Part shown: piece by piece, positions 1-10,883 of the stretch
How the letters are laid out: every line of letters starts with the position of its first letter
Position numbering within the stretch: the stretch's first letter is position 1
Assembly (NCBI GenBank): GCA_964030475.1
Contig: CAXIPT010000001.1
Coordinates: 959,682 to 1,023,681 of the forward strand
DNA length: 64,000 bases
Direction: 5' to 3'
Origin: Tethya wilhelma
Lineage: Eukaryota > Porifera > Demospongiae > Tethyida > Tethyidae
The notes under the pieces: model-generated
What the model saw: the letters and a program-made list of their open reading frames with translations, nothing else
What the model was told of the DNA's origin: nothing
Databases searched by the model: none
Position numbers and translations under genes: made by a program

Positions 1-646
1 TACCAGCTGGTGCAACTACTCCAAGTTTGGTACCACAAGATAGCCCATGAAAAGTTACACTGGGTTGTGCAGACTTCAATTATTACGACATTTATTTCCT
101 AGTCGCACCCATATCGATATAGACTAGAGTACAGTCTATTGCTTCGTAGAGGTGCGACTAGGAAATAAATGGACAATTTGCATAAAGTTGGTCATTGCAA
201 CTTCAAACTGCATACAGAAGCTAACAATAAGCTACTCTACATGCCTACTGCCTCAAATCTCGCTTGCATCTACCGTAGATGGCAGAATTCAGTAAAAATG
301 GTGAAAATAGGTGGCCGATTATTGATCGCTCGATCACGATGATATGACAGCTATGTTAGAGACGGTGATACTTGCAATCAGGTCCCCATTTGGAATATCA
401 GTAGCAGGAAGATTGAACTTCTTGATTTCCAGATTTGGTAGCTCAACCATAAGTTTTAGGGGTTTTTTGAGCTGCAGTCCGATATATGATGGTTTATGGC
501 CGATTGTTGATTTTCTTCGGCCAGCGCTAAATGACGTCAGGAAACCTTACAGGTGAGTGGGCGGGGCTTGAAGTCTGCACAACCCAGTGTAACTTTTCAT
601 GGGCTATCTTGTGGTACCAAACTTGGAGTAGTTGCACCAGCTGGTA
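1..646. mobile_element. MITE-like element with 79-bp perfect terminal inverted repeats
   Basis: Bases 1-79 are the exact reverse complement of 568-646. A smaller inner inverted repeat pairs about 85-108 with 151-171. The interior has no convincing coding potential: the short open frame at 344-556 resembles nothing I know. This is a non-autonomous inverted-repeat DNA element. The left end coincides with the window edge, so the element may extend further left and no target-site duplication can be checked. Confidence 0.8.
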
Positions 647-692
647 GGTCAAAAATCGCGTCCGAATTCGATGGTGGCCGATAATTGGTGGC

Positions 693-1197
693 TTACTCTA
701 AATGCAGAGATGTCAATCGTGACTTGTAACTGGAGGTGTAGTCATTCAAGATAAATTTTGTAGACCGTCTTTGTATTCTTTCAAGAGATTTAATATCTTT
801 GAGGAGGAAGGGTCTCCAGATTAGCGAACAATAAACTAACTGTGACCTCACAAGTGTGAGGTAAAGTCTTCTCTTGGCGTGCATGCTCACAGCAGAACTA
901 AAAGTCCGACGGAGGAGACCAAGCTTCTTGTAGGCCTTAGAGGAAATAGTAGAAATGTGACAGTCCCATTGTAGGTTCGAGGTCATCACCACACCCAGAT
1001 CCTTGTGTTGTTTGCAGCAAGCAATTGGGATACCATTGATGGTATATTGATGGTTTGGAGATGTAGGCTGACATGGGGCTGAAGAGTCCGAGGAGTGGCT
1101 GTTCCCAAGTATACGTAAAAGGAGGCACTTGCACTCATTGAACCGAAGCTCCCAGTCATTGCTCCAAGATGATAGGAGATCAAGGTCATCCTATTAA
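693..1197 (-). pseudogene. LINE reverse transcriptase C-terminal fragment
   Basis: The reverse strand reads through as one frame over about 165 codons. It contains the pieces DDLDLLSSWSNDWEL, YTINGIPI, KDLGVVMTSNLQWD and KAYKKLGLLRRTFS, ending with LERIQRRSTKFIL. This order is typical of the thumb and C-terminal region of CR1/L2/Jockey-type non-LTR retrotransposon reverse transcriptases. The upstream palm domain is missing and the frame is cut at about 1197, so this is a 5'-truncated, dead copy. The clade assignment is from memory of the motif style only. Confidence 0.75.
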
Positions 1198-1497
1198 ATT
1201 TCTAATTTTAATCAGTCAATGTCTGAACTTGAGTATAGCACAAAATAATAGACAGTTTCATTTTGTGTCTCTATAGTATAATAATTACTATGATGAATAT
1301 TTTTTTGTTTATAGCATGACCTACATCGTAAAAGTTGAGAGTTAGAGTCAGTTATGTGGTACACAATTGCAAATTATTGTTGGATTTTAATCATGAGAGT
1401 TGAACACGCACAATTTTCCTAGTTAGTGACTGTGCATGATAAAGTAATTATTCTGTATAGGGCACACATGCCTGCATTATGACTAAAAGCAAAAGGA
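1198..1497. other. AT-rich spacer, no gene seen
   Basis: AT-rich sequence without a plausible exon, RNA gene or clear repeat. Confidence 0.5.
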
Positions 1498-1741
1498 CTA
1501 TACTGATGATTCCCTTGAGGATCTTCCATCAATGCCATGTTTCCTTGCTATCTCTTTCACTAGCATCATCACCTCCGAGATGTCCTCCTATAATAGGGGT
1601 GTGGCAGACAGATCACATGATGTGTCACATGATTGAATACAAACACACAAAGCATACCTGTGACTTGTTGACAGCACATTTTAACCTTTCCACTTCACCC
1701 ATTAAATCTTTGTTCATTTTATGGACTTCATCATTATAGCT
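1498..1741 (-). pseudogene. orphan last two exons of a TRPA-like channel
   Basis: Two reverse-strand exons match the last two exons of the TRPA-like gene at 8893-15920. The first, 1741-1658, encodes YNDEVHKMNKDLMGEVERL and ends at a GTATGC donor. The second, 1587-1498, encodes EDISEVMMLVKEIARKHGID and ends in TAG; the full gene has EDISEMMMLMQEIARKHGVD. The splice acceptors are intact and the coiled-coil-like character is kept. No further upstream exon is visible before the contig joint at 1884. It is either the detached 3' end of another TRPA copy, possibly of the truncated gene at 17114-23758 if the scaffold is misjoined, or a pseudogene. Confidence 0.7.
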
Positions 1742-1969
1742 CTACATGGACAAACAATACAAAATTGTATGATCAAGCATGGCAATAAAACCAGTTTATA
1801 AGCAAGATGTAGTATGCAGTCTTGTTCCCAGGTTCTCTCCAATGGAGCAAAAAATACTACTGACCCAGAAAATCAGATAGTAGNTCAGCATTGGAATAAC
1901 TGGAACCAGGTTTGTATTCAAGAAGTACAATCGTAGCTGCCGAGCATCAGGGCCCATCGCTGTATTCGA

Positions 1970-2450
1970 GCCGATGCTAATAGTGGAGTGGTTTTGTCTT
2001 CCTTGAATAGGTGGCATAGTGGTTTGTGGTCAGAGTGAATGACAAATCTCCGTCCAAACAGGTACGGATGGAACTGCTTGATTCCAAAAATGATGGCAAG
2101 ACCCTCTTTTCCAACTGTGGATAATTCCTCTCAGCTGGTGCTAGAGTGTTAGAGGCAAATGCAGTTGGGTATTCCTCTCTCTTGTCGTTCCGATGCGAGA
2201 GGACGGCTCCCACCATCACATGCGAGGAACAGTGGCTTGTCCTGGTCGTAATGAACCAGTACTCAGTCCGAGGTGAGGAGCGTTTAACTGACTCAAAAGT
2301 CTTCTGTTGTTTCACACCCCAACTCCACTTGTTTTCCTTCCGTAGTAACCTGTATAATGGAGACAACAGGGTTGAAAGATCAGGTAAAAATTTACCATAA
2401 TAGTTGATGAGGCCCAGGAACTACTTCAGTTGTGATATATCAGCTGGANT
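1970..2450 (-). pseudogene. Ty3/Gypsy retroelement reverse transcriptase/RNase H relic
   Basis: The reverse strand shows FLGLINYYGKFLPDLSTLLS followed by PLYRLLRKENKWSW, then GAVLSHRNDKREEYP, FASNTLAPAERNYPQLEK and, after a frame change, ASARIQRWALMLGSYD. This order matches the RT thumb and RNase H region of Ty3/Gypsy polyproteins. A stop codon, frame changes and an N at 2449 show that it is decayed. No LTRs, protease or integrase are seen. Confidence 0.8.
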
Positions 2451-2585
2451 GACGTCACCATTATAATTATCAGGCCCAAGGTTGGACAATAGTGATGCAC
2501 ATGTGACAAGGTTTTATGGAGAACCAACATACAGTAACAGTTATATTTATCACAGATTATTAATTATCATCATGGTGTTATTATT

Positions 2586-3149
2586 TTTTTTTTTTTAAAT
2601 TTTTTTTTTTTATTTATAATAATTTAGCAGAACACAGTCTGCCAGGATACCATGAATAGCACTGATATAGCTAATACAAGCATGTACCCAGTACAAAACA
2701 AAACAGCTAGAATTACATAGTGAACACAACGACAACACTAACAACAAAAAATGTAGCTATACGCTTGAATAAACGTAATAATTATTAATAATAGTTAAAT
2801 ACCAGTCTCACTAGTTTGTTTCATGTGTTTTAAAAGGTTTCTTTTAAAATGTTCAATGTTAGTTGACATGACGACCTCTTCAGGTAGCGAATTCCACATC
2901 ATAGGTATTGAACAAAAGTAGGAGTTCAAATGTGCTGACATCTTGGCTGATGGAACTGCTAGCTGCAATTGGTGTGAGGATCTAGTATTGTAGTTGCTGG
3001 CTGACCTTAACTCAACGGGGAAGGGTTCCGGGAAACTGTATGCCCCTGATAAGATGTTATATAAGAAACACAAAATTAGATACACCCTCCTCTGTTCTAA
3101 GGATGGTAAACCAAACCTCCTCAGTAAACCTTGGTAAATATTATAATTA
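2586..3149 (-). pseudogene. LINE 3' end with poly(A)-like tail
   Basis: From 3149 down to 2795 the reverse strand encodes a LINE-type C-terminus with SLEQRRVYLILCFLYNILSG, MMWNSLPEEVV and NIEHFKRNLLKHM, followed by a stop. About 180 bp further on (2586-2620) is a T-rich tract, which is a poly(A) tail on the element strand. The upstream edge at 3149 is exactly the terminus of a MITE, so an open frame runs artificially from the MITE arm into the LINE relic. Confidence 0.7.
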
Positions 3150-3590
3150 CAAGTAGTAAAAATTTCAAAAAAATAAGTAGTGTAGGAATGGGCAGTGCGG
3201 TAAAAAGTATTGAAACAAGGCATGGTCTCAATTTCGGCACATGACTACTTCATTTTTATTCTTGATCACTTATAATTATGGATTTTCATCATTGTGTTGC
3301 GATGATCTGTACAATAATACGGTAACTGTCACTGAGCTAGCTTATGAGTAATGCATTGGTTCAAACTTCTCAGTACATTATAATATAATTATAGCTAATC
3401 ACTTGGCTACTAAAATAATGGAGTTAACTATAAAAGACAAGTATATAACTTAAACTGGATTACCAGCCAAGAGTTGGAGATAAAAATGAAGTAGTCATGT
3501 GCCGAAATTGAGACCATGCCTTGTTTCAATACTTTTTACCGCACTGCCCATTCCTACACTACTTATTTTTTTGAAATTTTTACTACTTGT
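3149..3590. mobile_element. MITE copy A (ACAAGTAGTAAAAATTTC family)
   Basis: Two inverted arms of about 110 bp (3149-3259 and 3480-3590) surround an AT-rich spacer. The arms carry the family core GTGTAGGAATGGGCAGTG and the inner sequence GCACATGACTACTTCATTTT. The same arms occur at 5843-6235, 10116-10557, 16254-16601 and 53102-53217. The flank from 3591 (TTCATTCACTTTTTTCAACA) is also shared with the other copies, so the mobile unit may be larger than the arms. Confidence 0.8.
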
Positions 3591-4064
3591 TCATTCACTT
3601 TTTTCAACACTACAGTGTGGAGACTGTCAGAGACTGGTAAGTCCCTACAAAAAGCTTGAGTAGGAGCTACATGCACTTCAGTATGCTAGAGTTCAAAGTT
3701 TAATCGATTCAGCCCATGTGGACATGACAAGTACAAAACCTAAGTATGAAACATGCACCTGAATTTAGATAAAATTTCCAAATTAAGATTACTGATCATG
3801 TTCAATAAATCTGAGCTGTCAAAAGACAAGTGCAGCTCTAGAGGGAGCTAATGCGCATGCGTATATAATGCCACGTGCAAAGATAATGAATGACCTTTGA
3901 ACTCTACCCACAAAGATGGCTGCATTGGAGGTCTCCCGCAGTACTTTTCTAAGAGTAACCTGATTGGTTGTATTGGTTTGCATGTGACTTTTACCTGCGA
4001 TGTTTTCTAAGATTAATTTGATTGGTTGGATCACGTGATCACTCTTACAAAGCTGAAGTGCACT

Positions 4065-4381
4065 GAGAACACCAGCAACACCAGCAACTTGGCAACACAG
4101 CTACAGCAACACCATAGAGCAACACAGCAACGCCACCAACACCATAGAACAACACAGCAACACTACCACCACCAGCAACACCATAGAGCAACACAGCAAC
4201 ACCATCAACACCATAGAGCAACACCACCAACACCATACTTAAGACTGGCAACACCAGCAACACCATAGAACAACACAGCAACACCACCAACACCATACTT
4301 AAGACTCAGCAACACCACCAACACCATACTTAAGACTGGCAACACCAGCAACACNCACACACACACACACACACACACATG

Positions 4382-4413
<32 letters not shown>

Positions 4414-4438
4414 CACACACACACACACTCACTCACTC
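4065..4438. repeat. minisatellite followed by CA microsatellite
   Basis: Between 4065 and 4354 the sequence repeats variants of CAACACCATAGAGCAACACAG and ACCATACTTAAGACTGGCAA. An N at 4355 joins this to a CA tract (4356-4438). The change of repeat type at the N suggests a contig joint. Translated frames through this block are repeat artefacts. Confidence 0.85.
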
Positions 4439-4493
4439 ACACACACGCATGCATGCATTTACACACTACGCAAAATCACAATACATAATACAG

Positions 4494-5185
4494 ATGTTGC
4501 TGAAGATATTCTCAATAGGTGTACTATTCCTGATCCTTTTACAAAGGATACTGGTGATTTGTATTATGAGATTGCTTTTGATTACGAGTTTATTGAAGAT
4601 TTTAGGGACAATGATTCACCATTGTGAGTTTATGAAGACCCACCTGTGTACTTAAGTTATTCCTGAATGTTGAATTCAATGCAATCAATGAATGTATGTC
4701 ACAACATATATATACAGTGAGACCACAGATGTAGGAGCTGCTGATCAATGTGATATTGTCATTCATGAGTCTGATGCAGAGAAGTCACCAGGCAAACGCT
4801 ACAGTGATATTAAATCCAGGCTTATACATAACTTCTCAACGGACTGGGGTCCTGTGGGATTCAACAAGTCTACCCATCCACTGATGATCATGGTGAGCCA
4901 TATCGTAGTATATTGTACTATAGCTATAAGTTGTGTGTGGTTTTATAGTCATTGATGCCTGTATTGGAGCTTAATTATCAATTATTTGTTTTTCCAATAT
5001 GGCATAGACTGAAAATAGAAAAAATATAAAGTTGCTAAGTCATCCACTGGTTAGGAGTTTGCTGTTTCAGAAGTGGATCAAGTTTGGTCAATACGCCTAC
5101 TTCTTCAATCTCCTCACATATTGTGTATTTTTGATCTTTCTCACAACATTCGCTCTCCTGATTCCCAACCCACAGACTGACAAAT
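4494..5185 (+). pseudogene. duplicated TRPA-like exons 10-12 only
   Basis: Three exons (4494-4623, 4718-4892, 5008-5185) have the same lengths and phases as exons 10-12 of the TRPA-like gene (13221-13350, 13439-13613, 13729-13906). Nearly the same sequence continues through the introns. They encode the linker before S1 and the S1 helix (FGQYAYFNLL-type segment). I saw one protein difference from copy 2 (EKSPGKRY versus EKSSGKRY). The block begins at an N-marked joint and ends just after the exon 12 donor, here a perfect GTAAGT. No exons for the ankyrin region or pore accompany it. It is either a recent partial duplication or a haplotype/contig artefact. Confidence 0.8.
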
Positions 5186-5213
5186 GTAAGTATACATAAC
5201 TAGACAAATGGTT

Positions 5214-6235
5214 TATCATACGTACGGTAGTACGTATAGTAGGAATGGGCCGAATGTCCCATAGACACAATACAAAATGTTTATGATCATAAAAATCTAG
5301 CAAAACAAAATTAAACCTTCAAACTTGCTCGGAGGCTCTCACTGACATATTATCAATTGCCTGCAAGGCCTAAAACTCACAAAAACTTTCCTCGGCACTC
5401 GTAGAGAGCGCTAGTGGGAAGCCACCATAGTGCCATTTTTGTTCTGCTAACGTACGTACGTACTTACTTACTTACTTCCTAACTGACTTACTTGAAAAGG
5501 ATTTCCAGAGAACCAGAATGTGTTGAGCCAACTTTGACAGCACAAAGTAAGTTCTTTTCATAGGTACTACATTCCTTGATACTCGTTTTCATCACAAATA
5601 AGCCTAAACAAAAACTAGAAAGGTTTGAAACTTAGTGTATAAATTCATGTACTACAATTCAGCCATCTTTGTAGGTAGAGTTCAGAGGTCATTATCCACG
5701 TGGCATTATTATGCGCATGCGCATTACTCATTAGCCTTTTCCAGCATAATGAAGTGCAGGAGGGTCTACTACTCAAGCTTTTTTGTATAGACTAATCAGT
5801 CTCTGGTAGTCTCCCCACTGTAGTGTTGAAAAAAGTGAATGAACAAGTAGTAAAAATTTCAAAAAAATTAGTAGTGTAGGAATGGGCAGTGCAGTAAAAA
5901 GTATTGGAACAAGGCGTGTCTCAATTTCGGCACATGACTACTTCATTTTTTTATACCCAACCCAGCCCAGCAGCCCAGTTTAAGTTACCTGTTTGCTATA
6001 GTTTGCTCCACTGCTTAGCCTACTAATTATAGTAGAAAAGTAGAAATTTGAACCAATGCAATAAGCTATGGCACTATTGTACTGATCATTGCATTTATGA
6101 CACCCTATCAAGGCATCAAGAATTAATAAAAATGAAGTAGTCATGTGCCGAAATTGAGACACGCCTTGTTCCAATACTTTTTACTGCACTGCCCATTCCT
6201 ACACTACTAATTTTTTTTAAATTTTTACTACTTGT
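5214..6235. mobile_element. composite non-autonomous element, copy B
   Basis: The unit starts with ATCATACGTACGGTAGTACG and AGTAGGAATGGGCCGA and runs through a conserved ~600-bp body (GAGAGCGCTAGTGGGAAGCC, ATGCGCATGCGCATTA). It ends in the two inverted MITE arms at 5843-6235. The same architecture is found at 9535-10557. Body fragments occur at 7150-7258 and, inverted, at about 8160-8506. No transposase frame is visible, so it would need enzymes supplied in trans. Confidence 0.7.
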
Positions 6236-6237
6236 AT

Positions 6238-8091
6238 AATGAAAGCACCGCTGGTGCACAAGCCTCGGCACATTCAACTAGCTAGTGCACTTAATACATA
6301 CATACATACACTGTGTATCATACTTATATCTATGACCTGGGTGCCTCAACTGAGAAAACTAATAGGTCTAATAGGTCACCATAATAGCTACATTGACAGT
6401 TACTGTTCAATGCTGCCTCTGATGAAATACCGTCAGTGAGCACAAGACCATGGAACAGACTGAATGCTTAGCTGCATGTTGTCAGCTAGCTACTGAGCAT
6501 ATTACAAAGTTTAGCTGGGCTACCTAAACCAGGCTATGCCTGAACTTGATAATTAGATGATTTATAGCTAGACAAGAGTTGGCCTGATGCATAGATTTTT
6601 CTGTGTGGCTAGCTAGCTAGCTAGTTCAGCTGCATGCCAGCCTGGCACCACTGATCAAAAGCAACAGCAACAGCAGCCATGCAGCTAAGCTGAGCTGCTT
6701 CAATTCAACACGAATTCTAGATAACGCACACCAGATCAATGGGCGTGGCCTCGAAGCTAAGCGCTCAGAGAAGCACAAAAGCATCAAAACTCAGCAACTA
6801 CAGCGTTTTGGATAGCAAAAAATATATTTCTACAAGATCATTCAGGTTTATGAACGTAAGTACCATCAGTTTTGTCGGTAGAGCTCTCTTTCTTGAGATT
6901 TCGATGGGACAAACAGACAGACAAAACGATTACCGTAATCCTCTGCACGTGCTTTGCACGTGCCGAGGCTTAATTATTATGGAGTATGAATCCAGGAGAA
7001 AAATAAACTATGAACAGTAGAAGTATTCATGCATGTAAATCCCTACATTTTCTGTGAACTCAGGAGGTGGGAGTGTTGTAGAAACAACATCAAAGGTAAC
7101 AAAGTTGTTCACTCTTGCATCTGTGGTTGAACTAGCAACAACTGTAAAGGTAATCATACGTACGGTAGTACGTATAGTAGGAATGGGCCGACTGTCCCAT
7201 AGACACAATACAAAATGTTGGCCACCATAAAAATCTAGTCAAACAAAACTAGACCTTCNTTTGACCGTTGACCGAGACTAAAATTTGATTTTGACCGTTG
7301 ACTGAGCTGAGCGGCGAAATTCGCGCTTGACTGACGACCTTTACCAACTTCGATCGTGCATTTTGACCGTTGACCAGCACTAAAATCTCATTTTGACCAT
7401 TGACCGTCATCTTGACCGCGGTCGCGGCTCCAAGTACAGTGCAGTACATATGGGAGTCGCCACCCCCTGATTAAGCCTCGGCGCGTGCGTAGCACGTGCA
7501 GAGGGTTACGGTAGTCGTTTTGTCTGTCTGTCTGTCTGTTCAATCGAAATCTCAAGAAAGACAGCTCTAGCTACAAAAGCGATAGTACTTACGTTCATAA
7601 ATGTGAATGATCTTGTAGAATTACATTTTTTGCTGTCCAAAACGCTGTTGTTGCTGAGATTTGAGGCTTTTGTGCTTCTTTTAGCACTTAGCTTCGAGGC
7701 CACGCCTACTGATTTAGTGTGCGTTATTTAGAATTAGAGCAATGCACTGCCACAACGATTTGCTGCTGCTGCTGTTAGTCACTGTCAGTGTTCTTTGGAT
7801 ATACAGACAGGAATTAGCCTTGCCAATGCATGATTATACTCAGTGCAATGCTGCTTATGCTCTTGGAAAGACAAACAAGACAAAGGTTGGCTTGCTTTCT
7901 GCATGTATACATTTTTTAGTCTGCCTGTGGCTGACTCAGGTCAATGACTTAGTAGTGAGAGTCTCAGGTCAGCTCCTGGCTACAGGCTAGAATTTGAGGT
8001 TGGTTGGATGATGAGGTCATACATTCATGTTGTGCATCATGCTAGCTGTCAGTTGATTGTGCCGAGGCTTATGCACCTTGGTGCCTTCATT
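6238..8091. mobile_element. element with ~33-bp inverted termini AATGAAGGCACC...CCTCGGCAC
   Basis: The left end AATGAAAGCACC...GGTGCACAAGCCTCGGCAC (6238-6271) is inverted at 8059-8091. Inside, 6738-6972 is repeated in inverted orientation at 7472-7710 (GTGGCCTCGAAGCTAAGC and its complement). The interior also contains a fragment of the copy B body (7150-7258) and a block rich in TTGACCG motifs (7261-7466). A further solo terminus lies at about 27640-27675. An open frame at 7742-7990 starts with a leucine-rich hydrophobic stretch; I cannot support it as a gene. The whole looks like nested MITEs. Confidence 0.6.
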
Positions 8092-8099
8092 TTAAACCA

Positions 8100-8506
8100 G
8101 AGTTTTAGATTTTGTTTGTTAAACAGCTTTTAGGCACCAAACGAGTATAAAAGGACGTAGTTCGGATGAAGTCAAGTTGCACTGTACAGTTAAAGCTGGC
8201 TGAATGCCTTTTGTTTGTCTGGAAATCGCGCGTTCAAGTTTGTCAGTTAGGAAGGAAGGAAGGAAGGAAGAAGAAAACAAAATTGCACTGTTCTGGCTTC
8301 CCGCCAGCGCTCTCTCCAGAGTGCTCTAGAAAGTTTCTGTGAGTTTTGTTGATGCATGCAGTTAAAAAACTATCCAAGGGAGGCTTTAATCCATGTCTGA
8401 AGGCTTAGCTGTCATTCTCTGAAAATTTATGAGCATAAACATTTTGTATTGTGTCTATGGGACAGTCGACCTATTCCTACTATATACGTACTACCGTACG
8501 TATGAT
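8100..8506. mobile_element. inverted fragment of the copy B element body
   Basis: Reverse-complement matches to 5214-5560 include CATTTTGTATTGTGTCTATG, TACTACCGTACGTATGATGG and GCCAGCGCTCTCTCCAGAG. The MITE arms are missing. Between 8507 and 8892 I see no gene; the first TRPA exon follows. Confidence 0.6.
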
Positions 8507-8892
8507 GGTCTCTGATTGCAATAACTTGTATGGCTTTGGTCCTGCATAAGTTGCTGCACATAAATAATTATTGTCTTCAAGGCCAGTCACAAAAGGTCAG
8601 TATAGAATCACTCGGAGTAAACAGTAACTTAAAGTTAACTGATACACATTCAGAGACTATTTGATAGAGATATCTATAGACTATCACAGTTTATTTACAA
8701 TCCCTGCCATGCATGGTGCAGACTGGAATGCAATTGTAATGGTTGTAAATTGTGTATCAGCACAATAAAATGGATCAAATGACCTCCTCCAAACCTAATG
8801 GTGTGAGTGGGAGTAGCTACTAGATAATTTGAAAGGTGGCTAATGCATGTTAACTAGAGGCTGAGCTTGGCTGGTAATAGTGCTATCTACTG

Positions 8893-10836
8893 ATGGAGAA
8901 GATTGAAGATTGTCTAGAGTTGGTTCAACAGGGTCAAACCCACGATGGTGTCAGTAGTCTAGCTGAAGACCACAGCCCAAGTGAAAGTGCTAATGTAAGC
9001 CATTATTGTAATCAATCCATAATAATTATGAGAGGCATTAGTTGTAACTGTTGTTTCTATAGCTGCTGAAAGACACAATTGAGGAAGACCCGACAAAGAA
9101 GAGTCTAATACCAAAAGAAATTGCTACAGTAAGAGATATTGCTTGATTAGGTACATAACAGCTAGTGAATTAACAGCTATGCTAGTCATGACCATAAGTG
9201 TTCTATGAAACTCAGCATTGTTTATTCATACTACATGCAGTAACTCTGAAAGCCAAGTATTCATGCATGTCATGTCCAAGCAGGCACATATTGCCATGTG
9301 CAGGCCATGTAGAGAATAGTGACTATTGTGCTATCACATCTGTGGCCTTTCACAACAAATTAAAGTCATCCATGCACTTCGGCTAGACAAAAATATTTGA
9401 GGGGAACCTAAATATTCAGGTGATTGGTTTCTAGGGGGAAAATTGGTCCAGGGGCTAAATTTTTTTGGAAAAAGACTCATGGATTGCATTTAATATGTAC
9501 AAAAATGTAAAAAGCATGTAAAAATTTACCAATAATCATACGTACATTACGTATAGCTATAGTAGGAATGGACCGACTGTCACAATACAACTTGAAATGT
9601 TGACAGGTGTCCTAGTGTGGGATGTCCCCCCTCATATTGTCCCCCCCTTGCTCAGAAGCTCTCTTAGACAGATTACCAACAGCATGTAAGGGATAAAGCT
9701 CACAGAAACTTTCCTATAGCACTCGTTGAGAGCGCTAGTCAGAAGCTACACCCACGCAGTTTTGTTCTCACTTCAGTTAGTACCGCTTCCTTACTGACGC
9801 CTTACTTGAACGCCATTTCCAGAGCCAACAAAAGGCATTGAGCTAGTTTTGATTACACAAAGTAACTTCTTTACACCTAAACTAGGATCTTTTGCACTCG
9901 TTTACTGCCTAAATCTGCTCAAACAAGAGCTAGAAAGCTTTGAAACCGCGACTTAGTATATAAATTCATGCACTTCAGTGCAGCCATCTTTTGCCTCGTG
10001 GCATATAATGCGCATGCGCATTAGCAAACTGACTTTTACTGCTACTCAAGTTTTCTTGTAGGGACTAACCAGTCTCTGATAGCCTCCAGACATTATTGTT
10101 GAAAAAAGTGAATGAACAAGTATAGTAAAAATTTCATAAAAATGAACAGTGTAGGAATGGGCAGTGCTGTAAAAAGTATGGAAACAAGGCATGCATGTCA
10201 CAATTTTGGCACATGACTACTTCATTTTAAATCCCAAGTCTTACAATATAAACTAACGGTTTTAATTGAGAGTTAACTAACTAAAATAACATTATCTAGG
10301 TTGCCTGCTTATAGCCAACATATACTCATTGGTGTGCACGATCTATGCATGACTTCACTGAAACCATTATCATATCAACAATTAATGTACAGCATTGTTT
10401 GAATCATATCAATATTTCATATAACAGGATGCATTAGGATCGAATTTAAAATGAAAAGGAAGTAGTCATGTGCGACATGCATGCCTTGTTTCCATACTTT
10501 TTACAGCACTGCCCATTCCTACACTGTTCATTTTAATGAAATTTTTACTATACTTGTTTATTATCTATGATACTCCATATGCATAGGCCATTGTAAGAGG
10601 AGATGTTGAAAATGTAAAGGACTGGGTGAATTCTCTCCCCCAAGCTCAAAGGGCAGAGCTCCTCAACCAGTATACTGATGGAAATGGTCGAAAAGCATTG
10701 CATATTGCTTGTTGTCACAACCAACTTGAAGTGGTCAAGATACTACTGGAAGCTGGGGCAGGTATGTACTGACTTTGACACTGTGTGTGTGCATGTGTGT
10801 GTGTGCGTATGTGTGTGTGTGTGTTTTGTGTGTGTG

Positions 10837-10883
<47 letters not shown>

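Noticed and set aside
4045..4432. Open frames of His/Thr or Val/Cys repeats
   Set aside because: They are translations of the CAACAC minisatellite and CA microsatellite, with no start context or homology.
7742..7990. Small protein with an N-terminal leucine-rich hydrophobic stretch
   Set aside because: It lies inside a MITE-rich element, has no homology I recognise and no convincing splice context.
9198..9386. Short + strand frame in TRPA intron 2
   Set aside because: It lies within an intron, has no motif and overlaps no conserved element.
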